A stretch of 64,000 nt of DNA from Stratiolaelaps scimitus. Taxonomy: Eukaryota > Arthropoda > Arachnida > Mesostigmata > Laelapidae. Shown here in pieces: positions 15,201 to 30,197 of the stretch; the stretch's first letter is position 1; every line of letters begins with the position of its first letter. The stretch is from the NCBI GenBank assembly GCA_019614645.1, contig JABWDB010000004.1, positions 9,796,001 to 9,860,000 on the forward strand, read 5' to 3'. The notes under the pieces were generated by a model. That model was not told the origin of the DNA. It saw only the letters and a list, made by a program, of their open reading frames with translations, and made no database searches. The position numbers were made by a program, and so were the translations under genes.

Positions 15201-16386
15201 ACACGCCTGTCTGTATTTCGACCATCCAGAACGGCAACATCGCTGTCCATGCGCCGATGTGATGCCGAAGAACGCCTGGTGTTTCCCCTGCTGCTGCTGC
15301 GGTGGCGGCGGCTGTTGCTGCTGCTACTCGTGCTGCTGGCTACCGACATTGGTTCAATCGTATACCATAGCGGACGCTGGGCACGCGCCCCGATGTCGCC
15401 CCTTAGATCGCTTCATCGCCACCTACAGAAGGCACGGTGCCACTGACGCGGTGGTTCGGCAAAGAACGTCAACGGTCCACCGGCCTTAACTAAGTCAGGG
15501 GCTCAAAGGTGCATCAGCAGCAGAGCGCGAGGCAAAGAAAATAAAACAACGCACAAAGTTGACAAAGCAACAGCTCTCCCGAAGTAGCTGCAGAGTCTTA
15601 ATTGTTTCCCGACCCCAGCCGTGTTGTGTATTCGTGCGGTACGCCGCGAGCGTCACTCGCCTTAGCACAACAACAACAACTACCGGATGAAGTTCGTATG
15701 ACTGTCGGTCTGCCTCGGTGAATGTGAGCGGACACAGTCTCAGTGATAACGACCTTTAATATAGCGACCTGATGGAAGGGATGCATTAAATTGGAACGGA
15801 GCACAAAGACGAACGCGTAATAATAAAACAGCTTGACTTGATAGACCTTTCTTTTAATCTCTTGATTTCGCTGCTTTCCCTCTCTGCCTTGCTTCTATTC
15901 ACCCTCTGAAATAAAATCGCCACAAACATATGGCTGATACCCGCACAGCGACTCTCAGATACTCGCTCTATCCTTTCCCTAGAGAGAGAGAGAGAGATGT
16001 GGATTTATACAGAAATGTAGTTAATGGAGAAACGGAATCCCGGCCTTTCCAAAGAACCGTGATGACTGAAGGCCGATGTTCATTCTTGGACGTATTTTGC
16101 ATAGATGATTAGAATAGTAGTAATTAGAGCGCTCCCCCCTGGCGTTTGGTTTTGCAAGCTGTTCGAGATTCACTTTAGTGTTTGCTTGAAATTGTACGTC
16201 TCATAAAGGAGAATCCGTTGCGAATTTCATTAGCTACTATTGTTTTGTTGTCAAGGTTCACAATAACCTATTAAATATTTATTGATAAATATGCATTTGC
16301 ATAAAAATAATTACTCTGTATTCACAAGATTCGTGCAATCTCTACCCAACAGATTCAGCTTGCATCGTAAAAAATATTGCCAGGTT
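9291..16386. other. Non-coding: microsatellites and a GC-rich block
   Basis: CT/GA microsatellites (9500-9520, 9985-10015, 12320-12340, 12940-12960), TA tracts (11490, 13793) and a GC-rich block (14.1-15.5 kb) full of CTG/CAG-type codons in several frames. No convincing exon beyond 9170-9290. Confidence 0.5.
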
Positions 16387-16453
16387 TAAACGTCAGTCTT
16401 TTTTTTTTTTTTTTTTTTTTTTTTACTATGATAACACAATAAACGTCAGTCTT
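16387..16453 (-). mobile_element. Tiny retroposed insertion: poly(T) with 14-bp target-site duplication
   Basis: TAAACGTCAGTCTT occurs at 16387-16400 and again at 16440-16453. Between them are a run of T (26 bases including the end of the first repeat) and ACTATGATAACACAA. On the minus strand this looks like an extremely 5'-truncated reverse-transcribed tail ending in poly(A), flanked by a target-site duplication, the signature of LINE-driven insertion. Confidence 0.55.
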
Positions 16454-17965
16454 ATTTATCTTTCTTAAGGAAAAATATATTTTGCACATGTATATATAAT
16501 ATATATATAATGAATACTCATATTATATATACATATCTATACAATATAGAAATATATAACGAGTTGTTCAGGTGTCGTAACACTGACAAGAAACACGAAG
16601 ATGGAATTTAACACTATGCCATAACGGTGCATCTGGATGAAAGAATCAACCAACTGATCATCGAATATCAAAGTCACTGTATACCCCGGCATGAAACACT
16701 ATCACTATACAATCAGATAAAAAAAAACGCTCCACATCGACAGAGTCGCCGTAGTAGTTTCAATAGTAGCAGTAACACAAAAAATAAACAATAATAATAA
16801 TAAACACAAGATCCGCCATTAAGCTGTGGCGGGCCACGAACACAAGCTACTACCGCAACCGTCTCTGGCTATTCCTCGTTGTCAATGTTAAGACAAAAAC
16901 GAAGAAGAAACCACACCTTTGGTCTGCACTTATCACATGTTTCTGACTCGTTCACTGTGCCAGTGTCTCCCTTAGGGTCCCTAATCTTCGAGAGGATTGA
17001 TGCTCTCATCTCCCGACTAACGTCTTTGTCTATTTAAGCTGTATCTGGGAAACGCCGCATGTATCTGTTATAAGCAGGTGTCACTATATTTTGGGGTTGT
17101 GCAGGCTTAATCAGGTTAGGTGTGCTACCTAGTTATTGAGGCTGGTTGTGCGAGAGACACACACACACACTGTGCATCTATAATGGTAAGAAACTCATGA
17201 CATTTGTCAAATAATCGCGACTATGACCTTATACTGACGGCGGATCCTCGAACGACGTTGTGAAATGATTGTTTCAAACGGCGACAGAGCCTTAGTCTCG
17301 TCTCCTTAAATTTGGCTGCTCCCGGATGTTCAGCCGCTTGGCAGTGCTCTATACGATTCGTTCAGGATTGGACTCATGACACATATGAATAGGTCCCGTT
17401 GAATACAGCCACCAGTTTTGAATTACTGTATTACTAAAGGTGGCTGGTATTGTTTTGTATGCATGAGAGATGACCCTGCTATGGCTGTGGTTACAGTTTG
17501 TCACCACTGTCACACGTGTCGTTGATGTGGTCGAACGATATAACTATGCAACGCTAAACAACTTCCGCGACCTTCGAAATTTGCTTTTTGGATAGCTCCC
17601 AGCCCGTCTCTCGTCCAACGTTTCTTGCGACTTATCTGTATAACATTACTACGAGACAAATAATAATAATAACAAATACGTTGTTTAAAAGGCACATGTC
17701 AATCAGCTGGAAGACAGTACTATTATATGCAGGCCTGTATGTCAATTGCCATTCGCAGATGGTGTCCTTGGGTATTAGCATTATCGTAAACTGCTTTCGA
17801 TGCAATGCTCTCACGAAACTTCCATGCCATTGCGGTTGACCTACGGGGTTCTTACGCAGCGGGAAAAACCATTGCCGTGCGAAATATGTCTGGAATCTCA
17901 GTGTTATCCATTGACCTTTTGAAGACGCATGTACGCAGACTGATAACACTTACCGGGAGAATATC

Positions 17966-18054
17966 AATTCTACCCTGAAATTACGACAGGATTCGAATCT
18001 GTGACTTGGGTATACCCCACTATCGGTCTACTTAACCAAATACCGAGGCCTTAA
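17966..18054 (-). repeat. tRNA-like segment, possible second SINE head
   Basis: On the minus strand a GGTTAAGTAGACC stretch (weakly A-box-like) is followed by GGGTATACCC and a near-consensus B box (GATTCGAATCC). No acceptor-stem pairing or clean cloverleaf is visible and no second copy was found, so this is at best a degenerate element. Confidence 0.25.
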
Positions 18055-18919
18055 TTCATCGCAACCGCTAAGCCCGCTGGGCGCATCGTAACAATGATAG
18101 ACTCTATATATGATGACCGTTAGGCCCCCTCGACGCGAGAGAAATTTGTCGTCATGCGGTCCCCTTTTCATTTTAACCGACCAGAATAAACCACGCTATG
18201 TCCTAGAATCCCGTGGAACTAGGATGTCAATTCAGACGCTTAGATTCGTTTATCGCCCGAGTGTACATACATATATCACAAGTGTGTCAGTCTGACTCGC
18301 ACCAGCACGCGTGCGTTCATTGTCTATTGTTGGGTGATCTCCCGGTTGCCCGGGGTATCTCGTCGCCTCCTTCTGGCGGCACTGCCTTATTTCGTTTCTT
18401 CGCGCCTTGACTCTAGAGTCGCTGCTGCTGCTGCTGCCGCCGTCCACCGCCGGAGCAGTTACGAACGCGAGTATCGGAAGATCGCATATATATGTATATG
18501 ATGCGTGGCAGAAGTTCGCCAGAAAGCAAGTAGAGCGGGTGGGAGGGAGTGAGAGAACACTCCGAGATCATGGGCAAGAGAGAGAGAGAGATAGATAGAG
18601 ACTGCTGCAGAAAGGTCGAAACCATATGCCCCTCGGCAAGTGCGCCGCAATCGCTATCGTACACAATAAGAAAATCGCTGTTGTTCTGTGCTGCCGCGTT
18701 GCAGCCACCGCTTTTGTGCAGCGCTGTTGCCATTGTAGGCGGACGGGTGGCTCGAGATGTATCCAGTTGTTGTACTGGATCGGACCCCGCCGTCTACTCC
18801 AGCCTGGATCGGACTCCGATCCGATCTGGCGCCCGCGGGCCACGCTCCGCCTGACTCTCGTCTTCTTGTCGTTGTTGTCATTGCTGTTGTGTAGGCGAGA
18901 GACACACTCGCTCTCTATC

Positions 18920-18956
<37 letters not shown>

Positions 18957-21900
18957 TCCCTCGATCCGCATGCTGCCTATGTCTAGGAGCGAGCGCAACG
19001 TTCGAAGCGAAGCAACCAGTTCAGCAGACAGGCCACCAATTTCACCCACCATATCCTCGTCGGTGCATGACCCTATATATATATATATATATCTGTATGT
19101 GGGTGTGTGTCCATGTAGCGGTCTAAGACACCGCACCGGCTCAAACCGCGTCATTTTCTGCTGTCGTCTGGCGCGCAGAAGTGGGTACGACGCCAGCTGC
19201 CAGGCTGACCGATTGAACCGTTCGTCCTCTCTCCACTTTCGCCCCGTACATAGACACATAGATCTGCTGTACATCTAGCTCGTTCAGTCTCTCGCTATTC
19301 TCGATGGTGTCTCGCGCACTTCTCCTGTGCGCTCGAAGCCAGAATGAAGCCAATACCTGGCGCATTAACGACGGGCACGAGCCGAGACTGATGACGGGCC
19401 AACGGCCGTTGACGTTCGATGGAGAAGCGAAACGCGGCAAGCGCCAAGTCGCGAGTGCACAGCCTTGCAGTGATCCCCCTGCCGGTGCATTTCGAGACTA
19501 TGAGCAGGAGTCGACACAAAGCAGCAGCAGCAGCCGCATCAGCAGCACCACGACCGCCAACACCAGCCGCTAGCCTAACGTTAAGGAGAAAAAGGTGTCC
19601 CGAAGAAAGAATCGTCCGATACCTGGCCTATACGAGAGACTATTGAGGCAGCGCTAACTTCTCCAGACGGTGGCTCTATCCCTGCGGCATGCGACGACCT
19701 GCGCATGCCGGCTGGTGAAGGAGCGATCGCGTCTCTGCTTAACACCAAACTGCTGTTGTTGTTGTTGCTGCTGCGGCAGTAGTGGCCAGCCGGCCGGCTG
19801 GCTGGCTACTGATATCTAAACACTCGGTAGAGCTGAGGCCGCACACTTCTGCCGTTTACCACTGCATTTCTGATTCGGGCTCTCGCCGACTCGTGTACAG
19901 ACGAAGATTGCGCTATACCGCGCTAGCCAGCATCTAGCTAGCTAGCTAGCTCGTTTGCTTGCTTGCCTGCCTGCCCGTGTCAGGCTATTCTGTCTTCCTA
20001 GACTCAACGGAGTTGGATAGAGCGAACGAGCCGGCTACGGTTGGCGACCGAGACAGTCGCCAGCCAGGCAGATGGGTAGGCTGTGCGCAGCAGCGGCAGC
20101 AGCAGCAGAAGCGGTTGTGCCGGTGCAGAAGTGTGCCGCGCACGAGACGCATCGCCACTGAGCAGCTGTCCACCTCCAAACCGTTGTTCGGTGGCACACG
20201 TCGGTGTGGGGCGGCGGCGACGGCGGCGGCGACGGCGGCGGCGGCAACGATAGACACAACAAGAGAACGATCGCTAATGTTCTGCTGGCGACAGCAGAGC
20301 AACAACGACCAACAGCAGCCACAATCAGCAGCAGCAGCAGAAGCAGCACGAGCTGTAGAAGCTGGATCGGATTCAGAAAAAGTAACAGACATCGTTAGTG
20401 CAAGATCAGGACAGACATAAAGACACACGAACGGATTGGGAGGACACTGAAGGAACGGGGGAGGGGGACAGGGATTCGGGGTCTGTCGGGGCGAAGAACA
20501 GTTTGAAGTCGTCCTCAGGAGAAGGTGGCGTTTCGTAGTCCCAGCATTTAGAGCTAGTGGAACTGCTGCTGCCTCTGCTGGGAATAGTTGCAGGAGAGTC
20601 GCCGTGGTAATCATCGGAGATCTGCAGTAGTGGCACACGACAACCATAACCAACGATCAAGACTTCGGCGGTGACGGTGGCTATTGTTGTTATTCTTGTT
20701 GTTGCTCTTATCGTTGTTGAGGCTGCTGTTGTCGTTAGTTTGTTCGCGCGCGCGCGCCCGCGCGCGCCACCGCAGATGGTCGGCTGAGTAGCATCACTTA
20801 TGCGGATGGCTGTTATCGTGTTGGAGGTATCTATGATATTTATGTTTGTGTATCTACGATACGCAGATGCGAGGTATTGACACGAGATCGGCGGCTAGCA
20901 AATGGGCCGGGAGGGAGGGAGGGAGGGGGGCAGTGGAACACAAAAAAATTGACGGTGACGGAACCGGAGAAAGCTAGAGTAGACACCAATGTACAAGGAA
21001 GGAAATGCCGTCAATTTAGCTCATGAATGACCTTCGAGATGGTGACGTTGCAGTATCACGCTCGTTGTCGTATTGTTGCTGTTGTTACCTATCGAAAGCG
21101 AAATAGTAGAGCAACGAAAGTCGATGACGGTAAAAAGCAACGAGGTGTGGTGAGAGCCAAATGTTTAACAAATGGAACGGTAAAAGTCACCATCTGGCGC
21201 TCGGCTATTATTGACTCTGACCCGCTGCTGCTGGCTAGGGCAGCACTACCGAAGCGCGGGGCTCAATCAAATGAGACCTGGTGGATCTCCACAGCGATCA
21301 TTGTGCTGTGCAGCCAAATTGAGTTTAACAAAATAGAATAAAATTAAGATTTGAATATGTCAAGTATGTTAGTATGTATGAGAAGATGAGAAGACGTGAA
21401 ATAGTGAACAGTAATATCATTCTGCTGATGGAGACTCTCGTTGAAGACCTGTTTGAAACTCAGCTTGTGAGCAAATGTTTACACTCGAATTTTTCCGTGT
21501 ATACTTGGCGGTGTATTGAATGTGTTATACTTCAGAGAACGGCTGCCCCCGCTATATTTAGGCGTATGTGCTCAAAACAGCTGATCCCTGAAGGTACATA
21601 CAACGACAAATCCTGCCAGCCGCAGTTTGCAATAGTGTTGAGCCCATTGGGCCTTCGCGAACTCATGACAATCCGTACCTCAAGTATGACTGATTGCGCG
21701 CCTCAATCCACCCTCAATATAGATAGATTGTTTTCATTGCAAATTTAGGCAGATTCGAGAAAGCTACACGAGGCAAAACGCTATGCTTTATTGTTTCGCG
21801 CCTCCACCGTTAATAAGATGTGTTCCTTGTTTCGTCTCATGAGCAACAGGATCGATAGCATCGTGTGACACCTCGTGCAGGGTTGCCTTTGCCTGATTAT

Positions 21901-24900
21901 GACACATATAATAGATGCTGATACGGGTGTTAATGGTGGAAAATCCAACGGAGCCTTCCACTCCCCTTTGCTATATTCTATATGAGTCGGTTTCATAACA
22001 TGCCCAAATATTCCGACATATTCCATAAGAATCGTTAATACATTTGCCGTGTGCACATATATATATATATATATATACATATCTATGAGTGGTGACTATA
22101 TTGTCCCGCTTAACTTAAGCAGCCAGTCGATATATTGGGAGGGAGTGGTTCATTGCCAATTAACGGGATGATCTTTCTTTGGAAGAGATCACACGCCAAT
22201 GATATATGAGATGGTTTCGAGTGCGAACGCAAATCCGTGGACGGATTATCACCTCAATGATAATGATACTATCGGTTCTTACGACCCATTGTCATCTGTT
22301 TCATCTGCCCGAGTATTGTATAACACTATAGGACAGCAATGAGAAAAAACAGACATTGGTTAATACATTTGAATATGAAAAAAAAAGGTGTACGTAAGCC
22401 TTTGTGGAAAATAATAATAGTAACAATAATAAAAGTGTCCGCTAATTGGAATCGTATAAATCGTACTATGTCATCACTTATCTCTGCTTTCCCTCCCCCA
22501 ATCACACTGTTTATTACAGTGACTATTATTATTAGGAAGGCTTCGAAGGCAGGTTAAGTTAGGCTTCTACCTTTTTATCTAGTAAGACTTTCATTACGAC
22601 CTTAATACTTGCTGGTAGTGCTGATTTGCACACTGGCTCGAACGGATGGCAAATTAAAATGGGGTTCCTCCCCGTTCGGCAACAGGACACAACAGGAGAG
22701 CTGCTAAATTATTATATAGAGACACACACACACACAGACACACATATATCGTAAGCGCTTACTCCGCAGCTCTCAGTAATCGAAGAAGTGTACCAGAGAT
22801 ATCTGTGTCACTAATCGCTTATAAACCAGAATGATATCAGGCAATATCTCCATGTCACACATGAGCAGTCGGTATCGGTGCCTGTTAGCCAAGCAAACAC
22901 CATGCCGCCCCCCGAAAGCTGTCCACACTCACTGATTAGCGTCGCCCCAAGAACACAGCTCGTGGTCGGAAAGCAATTTAGCGTTCGCTCTTCGGAACAA
23001 AACCGTAGATCAGTGGACACGTATAATACTATTCATACAGTATACGTATATGTCTCTGTAGGACTAGGCCTCACCCCCCTCTATCATCTGTGTCTTCTTC
23101 CTATCGTATATATATATGCCTGCCAAAGATCAAAGTTATTAGGCTCTCTTCGTCGACGACGAGCCGGAGCATAGCGAAGATTATACGCAATGGGTTTACC
23201 GGTTCGAGACGGGCGAGATCACAAGGTTCCGGCCGAAGTGCGGTGTACGAGGCCAGACGAAAGCGTCTAGCGAGTCGGCTCTTCATATACAAGATAAAAA
23301 AAAAAAAACGGGGGGAGCGAACAAAGAAGCGGCCGGCCTGATCTACTATTATATTTGATCAGACAGCGGACTCGAGAGGCTGACATGACCGAGCCACGAA
23401 GCCTGCGAGCCTATCGGCGCCAAGAAGGTGCGAACTGATTAACACCTGCGGCTGACCGTAACACAGAAGTTGGATCGGTCATAGGCGCCAGCGATCGTCT
23501 CGCGCGCGAAGACAGAAGCTGGTGGTGTGAAGTGTCTCAATTGCTGCTGCTGCTGCTGCTGCGGGTTGATTAGTGGCTGGACGATTCCGGCGGGCCAAAG
23601 AGCAAACGGACGCTAGCAGCCAAAAACAACGAAGCCGGGAGAGCGATCAAACGAGTGACCACAGCGTAGCCACAGCGATCCGCTCGTGGCTGAAATATGT
23701 CGTCACTGAGATGTTGTTGTTAAGGAGAGGGGTTTTTGAGCGGGCCGGCCTCCGTTCTGACATATCGATGAAGTAACATAGTGTCTCCTGAAAACGAAGA
23801 ACTACTCGACTCTCTTGATAGGTGTAGAGTTCGTTCGACTAGCGCCGTTGTCGGGCTGAATGAAAGGCCACTGTGGGCGGCGGTGTGGTCGTGTGTGGCC
23901 AAATCTGAGGCGTTATTACCCTGACGATTTCGAGCCGAGTCGGCGAGTTCATGATGCAGGTCGCAAACGATTCTCGATTGAAGATGACGAGAGCTTTACT
24001 AACAAGGACAACGAGCACTGATTCGCTTGTTCAAGGCAGATGAAAATCGTGGCAATTTACTGTTTGGTAAGTGGTTTTGTGCACGGCTGACGTGGCTCTC
24101 GTCATGCTTCCTCTGTCACCGTATACCAGCTTGCACCTCTATATCTATTATGCGCTGCGCAGTCGATCGGATTGATATAAATCCTAGTCATCCCTATTTC
24201 ACACACCCTCGTTAGCTGTCGCCAACCTTGGCGTCGAGATAAAATCCGTGCGGCGTTTTTCATCAAGCATTCTTACGTCCTGATCCCCCCCCCCGCCTCG
24301 AAGAAACATCAACTATGGATGTTCAAACATCAACCCAACGGTGTTGAGCGGCGAACCGTTCATTGAACAGCGGCAAATGCTGTTAACAATGACAACAGAG
24401 TGAGTGCCATAGCTCTTTTGAGCTGACGAGAGAGGAGGTGCCATTTTGCTCAATCCATATCAACATTCGTCGGTGTCTGGCCGGCGTCGTTATGCCATCG
24501 AAACCGCATGAAGTGAGCTGTATTTTGCACCATCATCAGTCGAAAGACGCTACAAACAACTCTTCGAATACAACTCATAGATAGATAGTTAAATAGCAAT
24601 CCGTTGGTTTGCAACCGACCAGTGAGAGCGAGTGTTGAGTAGCCGAGGCCGGCCTTGTTACATAGAGGGGCTAATCATAATAAGCAATGTCATTCCCTTC
24701 GGTATGACGACGATGCCTGTTTGAAATATTATAGTCCATTAATTGTACAGAGGTACCGCTCGACCGTTTTGTTGTCGTGTAGATGTTTTCGAAACCACGA
24801 AATTCTGCTAGTAACATAGGCTATATACTCAACAACTTATAGGTACATATAATATAGAGTTTCGTTGGCGTTGTCCAACACGCTACATCGCCTCGTTAGC

Positions 24901-26058
24901 TGCTGTTCGTGAGCCTTACCAATGATGGCTGCAAGATTGTCTTTCTCGTACATGGGCACATAAGCACGATGCATATATATCACTTTCGCCGAATCTGTCT
25001 ATCGTCTGAATGAGTGACCTCTTACACTTTGTTGCTGATACTGCCTCGCAACAACAATGATGCGCTCGAGGTTGCTTCTCATGCCCTTGAGCGAGTCGGC
25101 TGTTATTCTCTCAGTTATTGACCCCACGAGCAATCTCCGTCTATGTTGTCGTGGCCCACGTCATCCTGTGATGTCTCGTCTCGTCTACACATTCATTCCA
25201 GTGCGACATTGTTGGCACATCAATGCCACCGCCAGTCACCATCGAGGTGGCCAGATGGATCATTCGGCATTTACTAAATCGGCCAGTGGAATACGAGCAG
25301 TTGCAGCAGCAGCAGTAGCAGCACAACAGCCACACCGCGCCACGATGTGTGACGCCAGAACTGAAAAGCGAGGCAAGCGCTGCCAAGACACGATACGATG
25401 AACACGATCAGGTATTATGCTGCGAGACACAGCATAAGAGAGAGAGACGAGACGAGGACCTGGCGCCCGCTGTCCGAGACTCTATACCCTATGCAGATGC
25501 TGTATGTGGAACGACACAGCGAAGGGTGTTCGGATGAATGGCGACAGTCGACGATGATACTGTCGAGCCCATCGAGCGGCCGCACCCGGCCAAAGACAGC
25601 CAGCCAGCCAGCGCAGCGGTCGCACAACGCAGCTATCGTTGGCATCTCCGGCCGCCGAAGGAGGCACCGGCGGTATTTTTAGAGAGGAAGCTATTTCGAT
25701 TTCCATCTTGGATTGTATGCGCTGTCGAAGAGGCATCCGAGGAAGCAGCCGTTCGTCGGGACAGAACAGCGAGACACTGCGACGTGGTTTTGTTTCTATG
25801 GGAAGCAAAGAAAAGTCGGTTGACACTCCGCGCTCTCGGACTTCCTGTCGACTGCTGCTATTTGCTGCTTGGAATTGCCGAGTCATGTTGAATCAGGACA
25901 TTTTTGTTTCAACGTGAACGTATCACCTCACGGTGGATAGGTTAGAGATGCCAGCCAGCCGTATCTTTGAATATAGCCGCCGGCAAAGCGGACGTTGCGG
26001 GCCCACAACGAAGCGCGCGAGTCAAGCCGCTCTAAGATGGTATAGTATAATAGATAAG

Positions 26059-26064
<6 letters not shown>

Positions 26065-26107
<43 letters not shown>
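26065..26107. repeat. (TA)n microsatellite
   Basis: A 43-base TA run. Others of 20-36 bases lie near 13793, 18922, 22059, 33353, 41257, 43319, 46798, 49519, 50695, 53229 and 63263. Confidence 0.95.
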
Positions 26108-26109
<2 letters not shown>

Positions 26110-29100
26110 CATAGTACGTATCCAAAGGGTACTTCAACTATTAGCAGAGTGCGGGAGTCCTTAATGAGCGGTGCGGCCAAATACATGCTGTTTTGATGTA
26201 TGCATACTTGCTCCTTGCTCCTTTGCGCGAAGATCTGCCCCTCCTCAGTTTAATGAAAGTTGGAGGAGGGACGTCAATACCTTTTAGTACTAAACCAATC
26301 ACACGCGCATGCAGGCACGCTTGATTCGTGTGACTGGCTCCTGTCAAACAGATCATCATTACCCGTGCTAACAGTAACCAGAGGGATCGTATGGAGAGAG
26401 ACATGCCGACATGTCTGCGCTATCCCGATGCTTTTGCGTCCATGCTGGCTCTCAGTGACGTAGAATGAATGGCGATCAGCCATTATCAGACATCAGACCC
26501 ATCGTCCTCGCGCACATAGACATGTTCAACGATTGAAACAGCAGCACAGCGACCGCCCGTTGCCCTCGTATCGATCAGGCGGTCAGAGAGTGTACTTACT
26601 ATAACTCACTACTACTACCACTACTTCGTGCGCTCATCGCACAAATGCACCACTTCTTCCACCCCTTCTAGTCAGGACCCGGAACAAGATCGCCTGCGCT
26701 CCGAACCACCACCACCACCACTGCGACTGCTGGCCGCGTGGCGGCCAAGCTGTGCTTCTCTCTCGGGCGCTCTCGGTTTGTGTCGACTCGGCGGCTCTAA
26801 AAACAACGACGCGTGTGTAGCAGCAGCAGCAGCAGCGGGAGGAGTATTACGATGATTGTGGGAGCAAGCATCGACGGAAGGGGCCCCGCGTCTGAGACCA
26901 CCAGAGGGAAGCCTAGGAGAAACGCACGGCGGGACTGTTACGAAAAAAGAGATACATACATTTGTCTGTTGCTTCGCCGAAGCAATTTCTCGTCGAAGCG
27001 ATACGCCCCCCCCCGCGTCTCTCGACTACTTCGAAGGAAGGCTGTTGTTACTGCTGCCACGGCCGCTGCTGCCTACGGCTGCTGTTGTTGACCACGATGA
27101 TCCGAGTGGTCATTATCATGCTATTGGTTATGCTTCTATTTAATAATCCTGCCTTTGGAGGACCGCCGCGTGCGTGGATCGCTCGGGACGAGGCCAAGCA
27201 AGCTCGTGGAAAGTGGAAGTATATCAGGCAAAAGCTTCGCTCAAAGGAACGGTGTCGGAACGATGAATTGTAGGATTCTCGTACGGAATTTCGAATACTT
27301 CCATGTTCGATTGTAGTTTTCCAGATATCGTTGATTCAAGCTCCGCCGTGGTGCATACACTGCCAAACTCAATAGTGACACAATAATGATGGAAGTGATT
27401 ACCTTCGCTTACCTGACCCTGATGAATATCATTGTTTTGCTCGATTTCCTATTGGAGACATCGCACGTCTATGCACGGTTACGTATACATTCAAGTAAAT
27501 CGAAGTCGAACACAACGATCCTATGAGCGAGAAAGTGTTCGTGTTTATGTATTGCGGACTATGGCTTTTGCCAATAAACGCCTTGAGCGGCTTTCTGTCA
27601 GCAAAGCGGGCTTTGATACAACGGCACATACATGGAATGGTTAACATATTTGAGTAACTCTGCGGGATTAGCCGGTACACTCGACATACGCAGCTCTGCG
27701 GCTCCATGAACAGTCTATTTGGAAGAGTTTATAAATTGGTGACTTGATTGGATCGCGCGATCGCGGGTTAAATGGTGGTAATAAATCAATCAATATTATT
27801 ATAATAATATTAATTATTATTCTTATCATTATAATAATAACAATTTTAAAACTCGCAGCCATCCTCCTGCGGCCATTGTCTTAAGGGCAACGCTGCGTCC
27901 CAGGGCTGGATAGACTCGTCAGGCTGTTTACGCCGCGCATGTTACGTTGCTGCTGTGAATTTAATCAACCTCGCTGGTCATCCCATAGATCACGTTAATT
28001 GTGACGTTGAGCGGTTTCTCATAGGCGCAATGCGAAGGACACTGTGTATGCATTATTATAGTTAGTGAGATTGTTTAGTAATTAGTCTGCCTCTGCATCG
28101 CTGTACAACGGTTAGAGGTCAGGGCGTCACAAAACTCGGTTGATTGGATTCTCTGTGATTATAGATACATATTTCTACTTGTAGTTATTGTTCATAGAGT
28201 ATCACACAGGGTCACCAGTATGTCTCTGTGTCTCACCAACTCTCATAAAAGCAGTACTTTGGAACTCTGAGTTAGCTTCAGGGGCTAGGTCTTCGCTTCT
28301 GGATTGATTCTATTGATCGTTTTTCAAGCGGGTAATTTCTAGCCTACGTCTTTGAGTGAGTGCAATTGCGAGTACGCGTCCTCCAATATAGAGCTATCGA
28401 GTAGTGTTTGCAGCGACTGCTGCCGTTTTGTGTATTGTGGTTAGTCATTGCTGTGTTCTACAGTTATCTATTACAGATAGCCAATGGCTGAGTGACAATG
28501 CATTTCCTTATGTACTTATGTGACACATCTGGGGAGGGGGTGGCGGAGGACAAAGGTTCAAAGTCAAACAGAGGGCATCTTGAATTGACGAGACTCCAAA
28601 GTCCAACCCCTTGAAGCTCTCGTAGTCGAGTTTTAGGTGTGTGTCTGAGCCTCACTCTTCAAATCGATGGCAACGGAGATTCTCTGCTACTCAACTACTG
28701 TGAATACTAGGAGCCAATCAAAACGCTAATGCCTTTCGAAGCCTCATCGTATCACCCTTTACAGTTAAGCTGTATCAATCTACTGATACGATATCGTTCG
28801 ATACGTATATCTACGTCTTAAAGTAACAGCATCACGATGCAGTCTCTATTAGCGTAAGCGTTCTCGATGTCACTGCTCCCTCCGTTTCGATGTAGAACTG
28901 AGAACTACTCTCTGTCGTTGGTGTCTTCAGCGACGATTTCACTGTTTCGATGAAGGGCTCTTCGAAGATAAGAACTGATGCAAATTATGCACAGCAGTAA
29001 GAACACTGTTCGTTCTTCAGCAGCAGCGCCCACAGCGACATCGGTGGTCGCGGCAGAAGTCGAAGCAGAAGGCGATGAGGCGCTGCGCGCGTACACCGTC

Positions 29101-30159
29101 TGTTCCGCTGTTCTGCCCTCGAAGACTCTCCCGAACTCTGCCCGACAGGGCCATATCTCTCTCTCTCGCTGTCTGTCCTTCGTTCAGGCGATGTTTGATG
29201 ACGGCAACGACAACAGCCCACGAGGAGCGCGTTCACGGGCGGCACGAGTCGGCACGCGCCGTTGAAGGGGCCCGCTATTACTGCAGCAGCACAATCGGCC
29301 GCTCTTCGTCGATCGGTCGATCTGTCTGGCTGTGTAGTTCGTCTATTCTTTTCTAGTACGACTAGCGGCTGGCCGGGCCGGGATCTTGAAGGCGACTAAA
29401 AGGACCACCATCGCCACCGCCATCACCATTACCGCCGCTATCGACCGGCTGGTGTCTGATCTTCACTGTTCTCGGGGCATCATGCGTCCGTCATGCAGAT
29501 CGCGGCGGGCTAGTGTAGTCTCAGTAGTCGCTTTCGTCCGCGTCGACTACAGCAGCCTCTCCTACTGGAATATTGCTGCAGTAGCAGTAGCAGCGGCAGC
29601 AACTGGCTCGCACTCGATGGTCACACATGCAGTGGGATATACATCAGGGGGACGGTGGGGTAGATATCTCGCTGGGGGTCGCAGGCGGCCCGTGCCAGCC
29701 AGCCGCCGTCCGTCCGTCCGTCCGTCAGCCTGCTGGTCCATCGCTCTTCTGCCTCGCTCCTCGGCTACCTTCGTCACTGTCTCTCGTCATCCTCGATGTA
29801 CCTATCGCGACTACCATACTGGCTAGCTGTGCTAGTACGCTAGTACATATCGTACACGTAGAGGCTGCTGGTACAGGCCGTCCCCTTCTTTCTCTCCTAC
29901 TACAACGGCTACCTAGATGCTTGTATCCTGCATGCTGCTTGCCTGCCTGTCTGCTTATACCTCGACGGGCTAGCTGGTCGGCCTAGCTGGCCCAGCTCCT
30001 CTACGGCGGTTGGTGTCCTGGTGTCGCTCTTCTCCTGCTTCTCTTCTCGTTCTCGATGGCTATACTGTCATTCTCTCTCTTTCCTACTGGAGCTGGTCGA
30101 CCGCCGGTCGCGTGTACCTCTTCCTCGTCTGGCTCACTGGTGCTGCTTGCTTCCCCCCC

Positions 30160-30160
<1 letters not shown>

Positions 30161-30197
<37 letters not shown>

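Noticed and set aside
19959..20653. Long overlapping frames on both strands (153 and 222 codons)
   Set aside because: They come from CAG/CTG and CGG repeats with low stop frequency; the peptides are runs of Ala, Ser, Gln, Leu and Cys.
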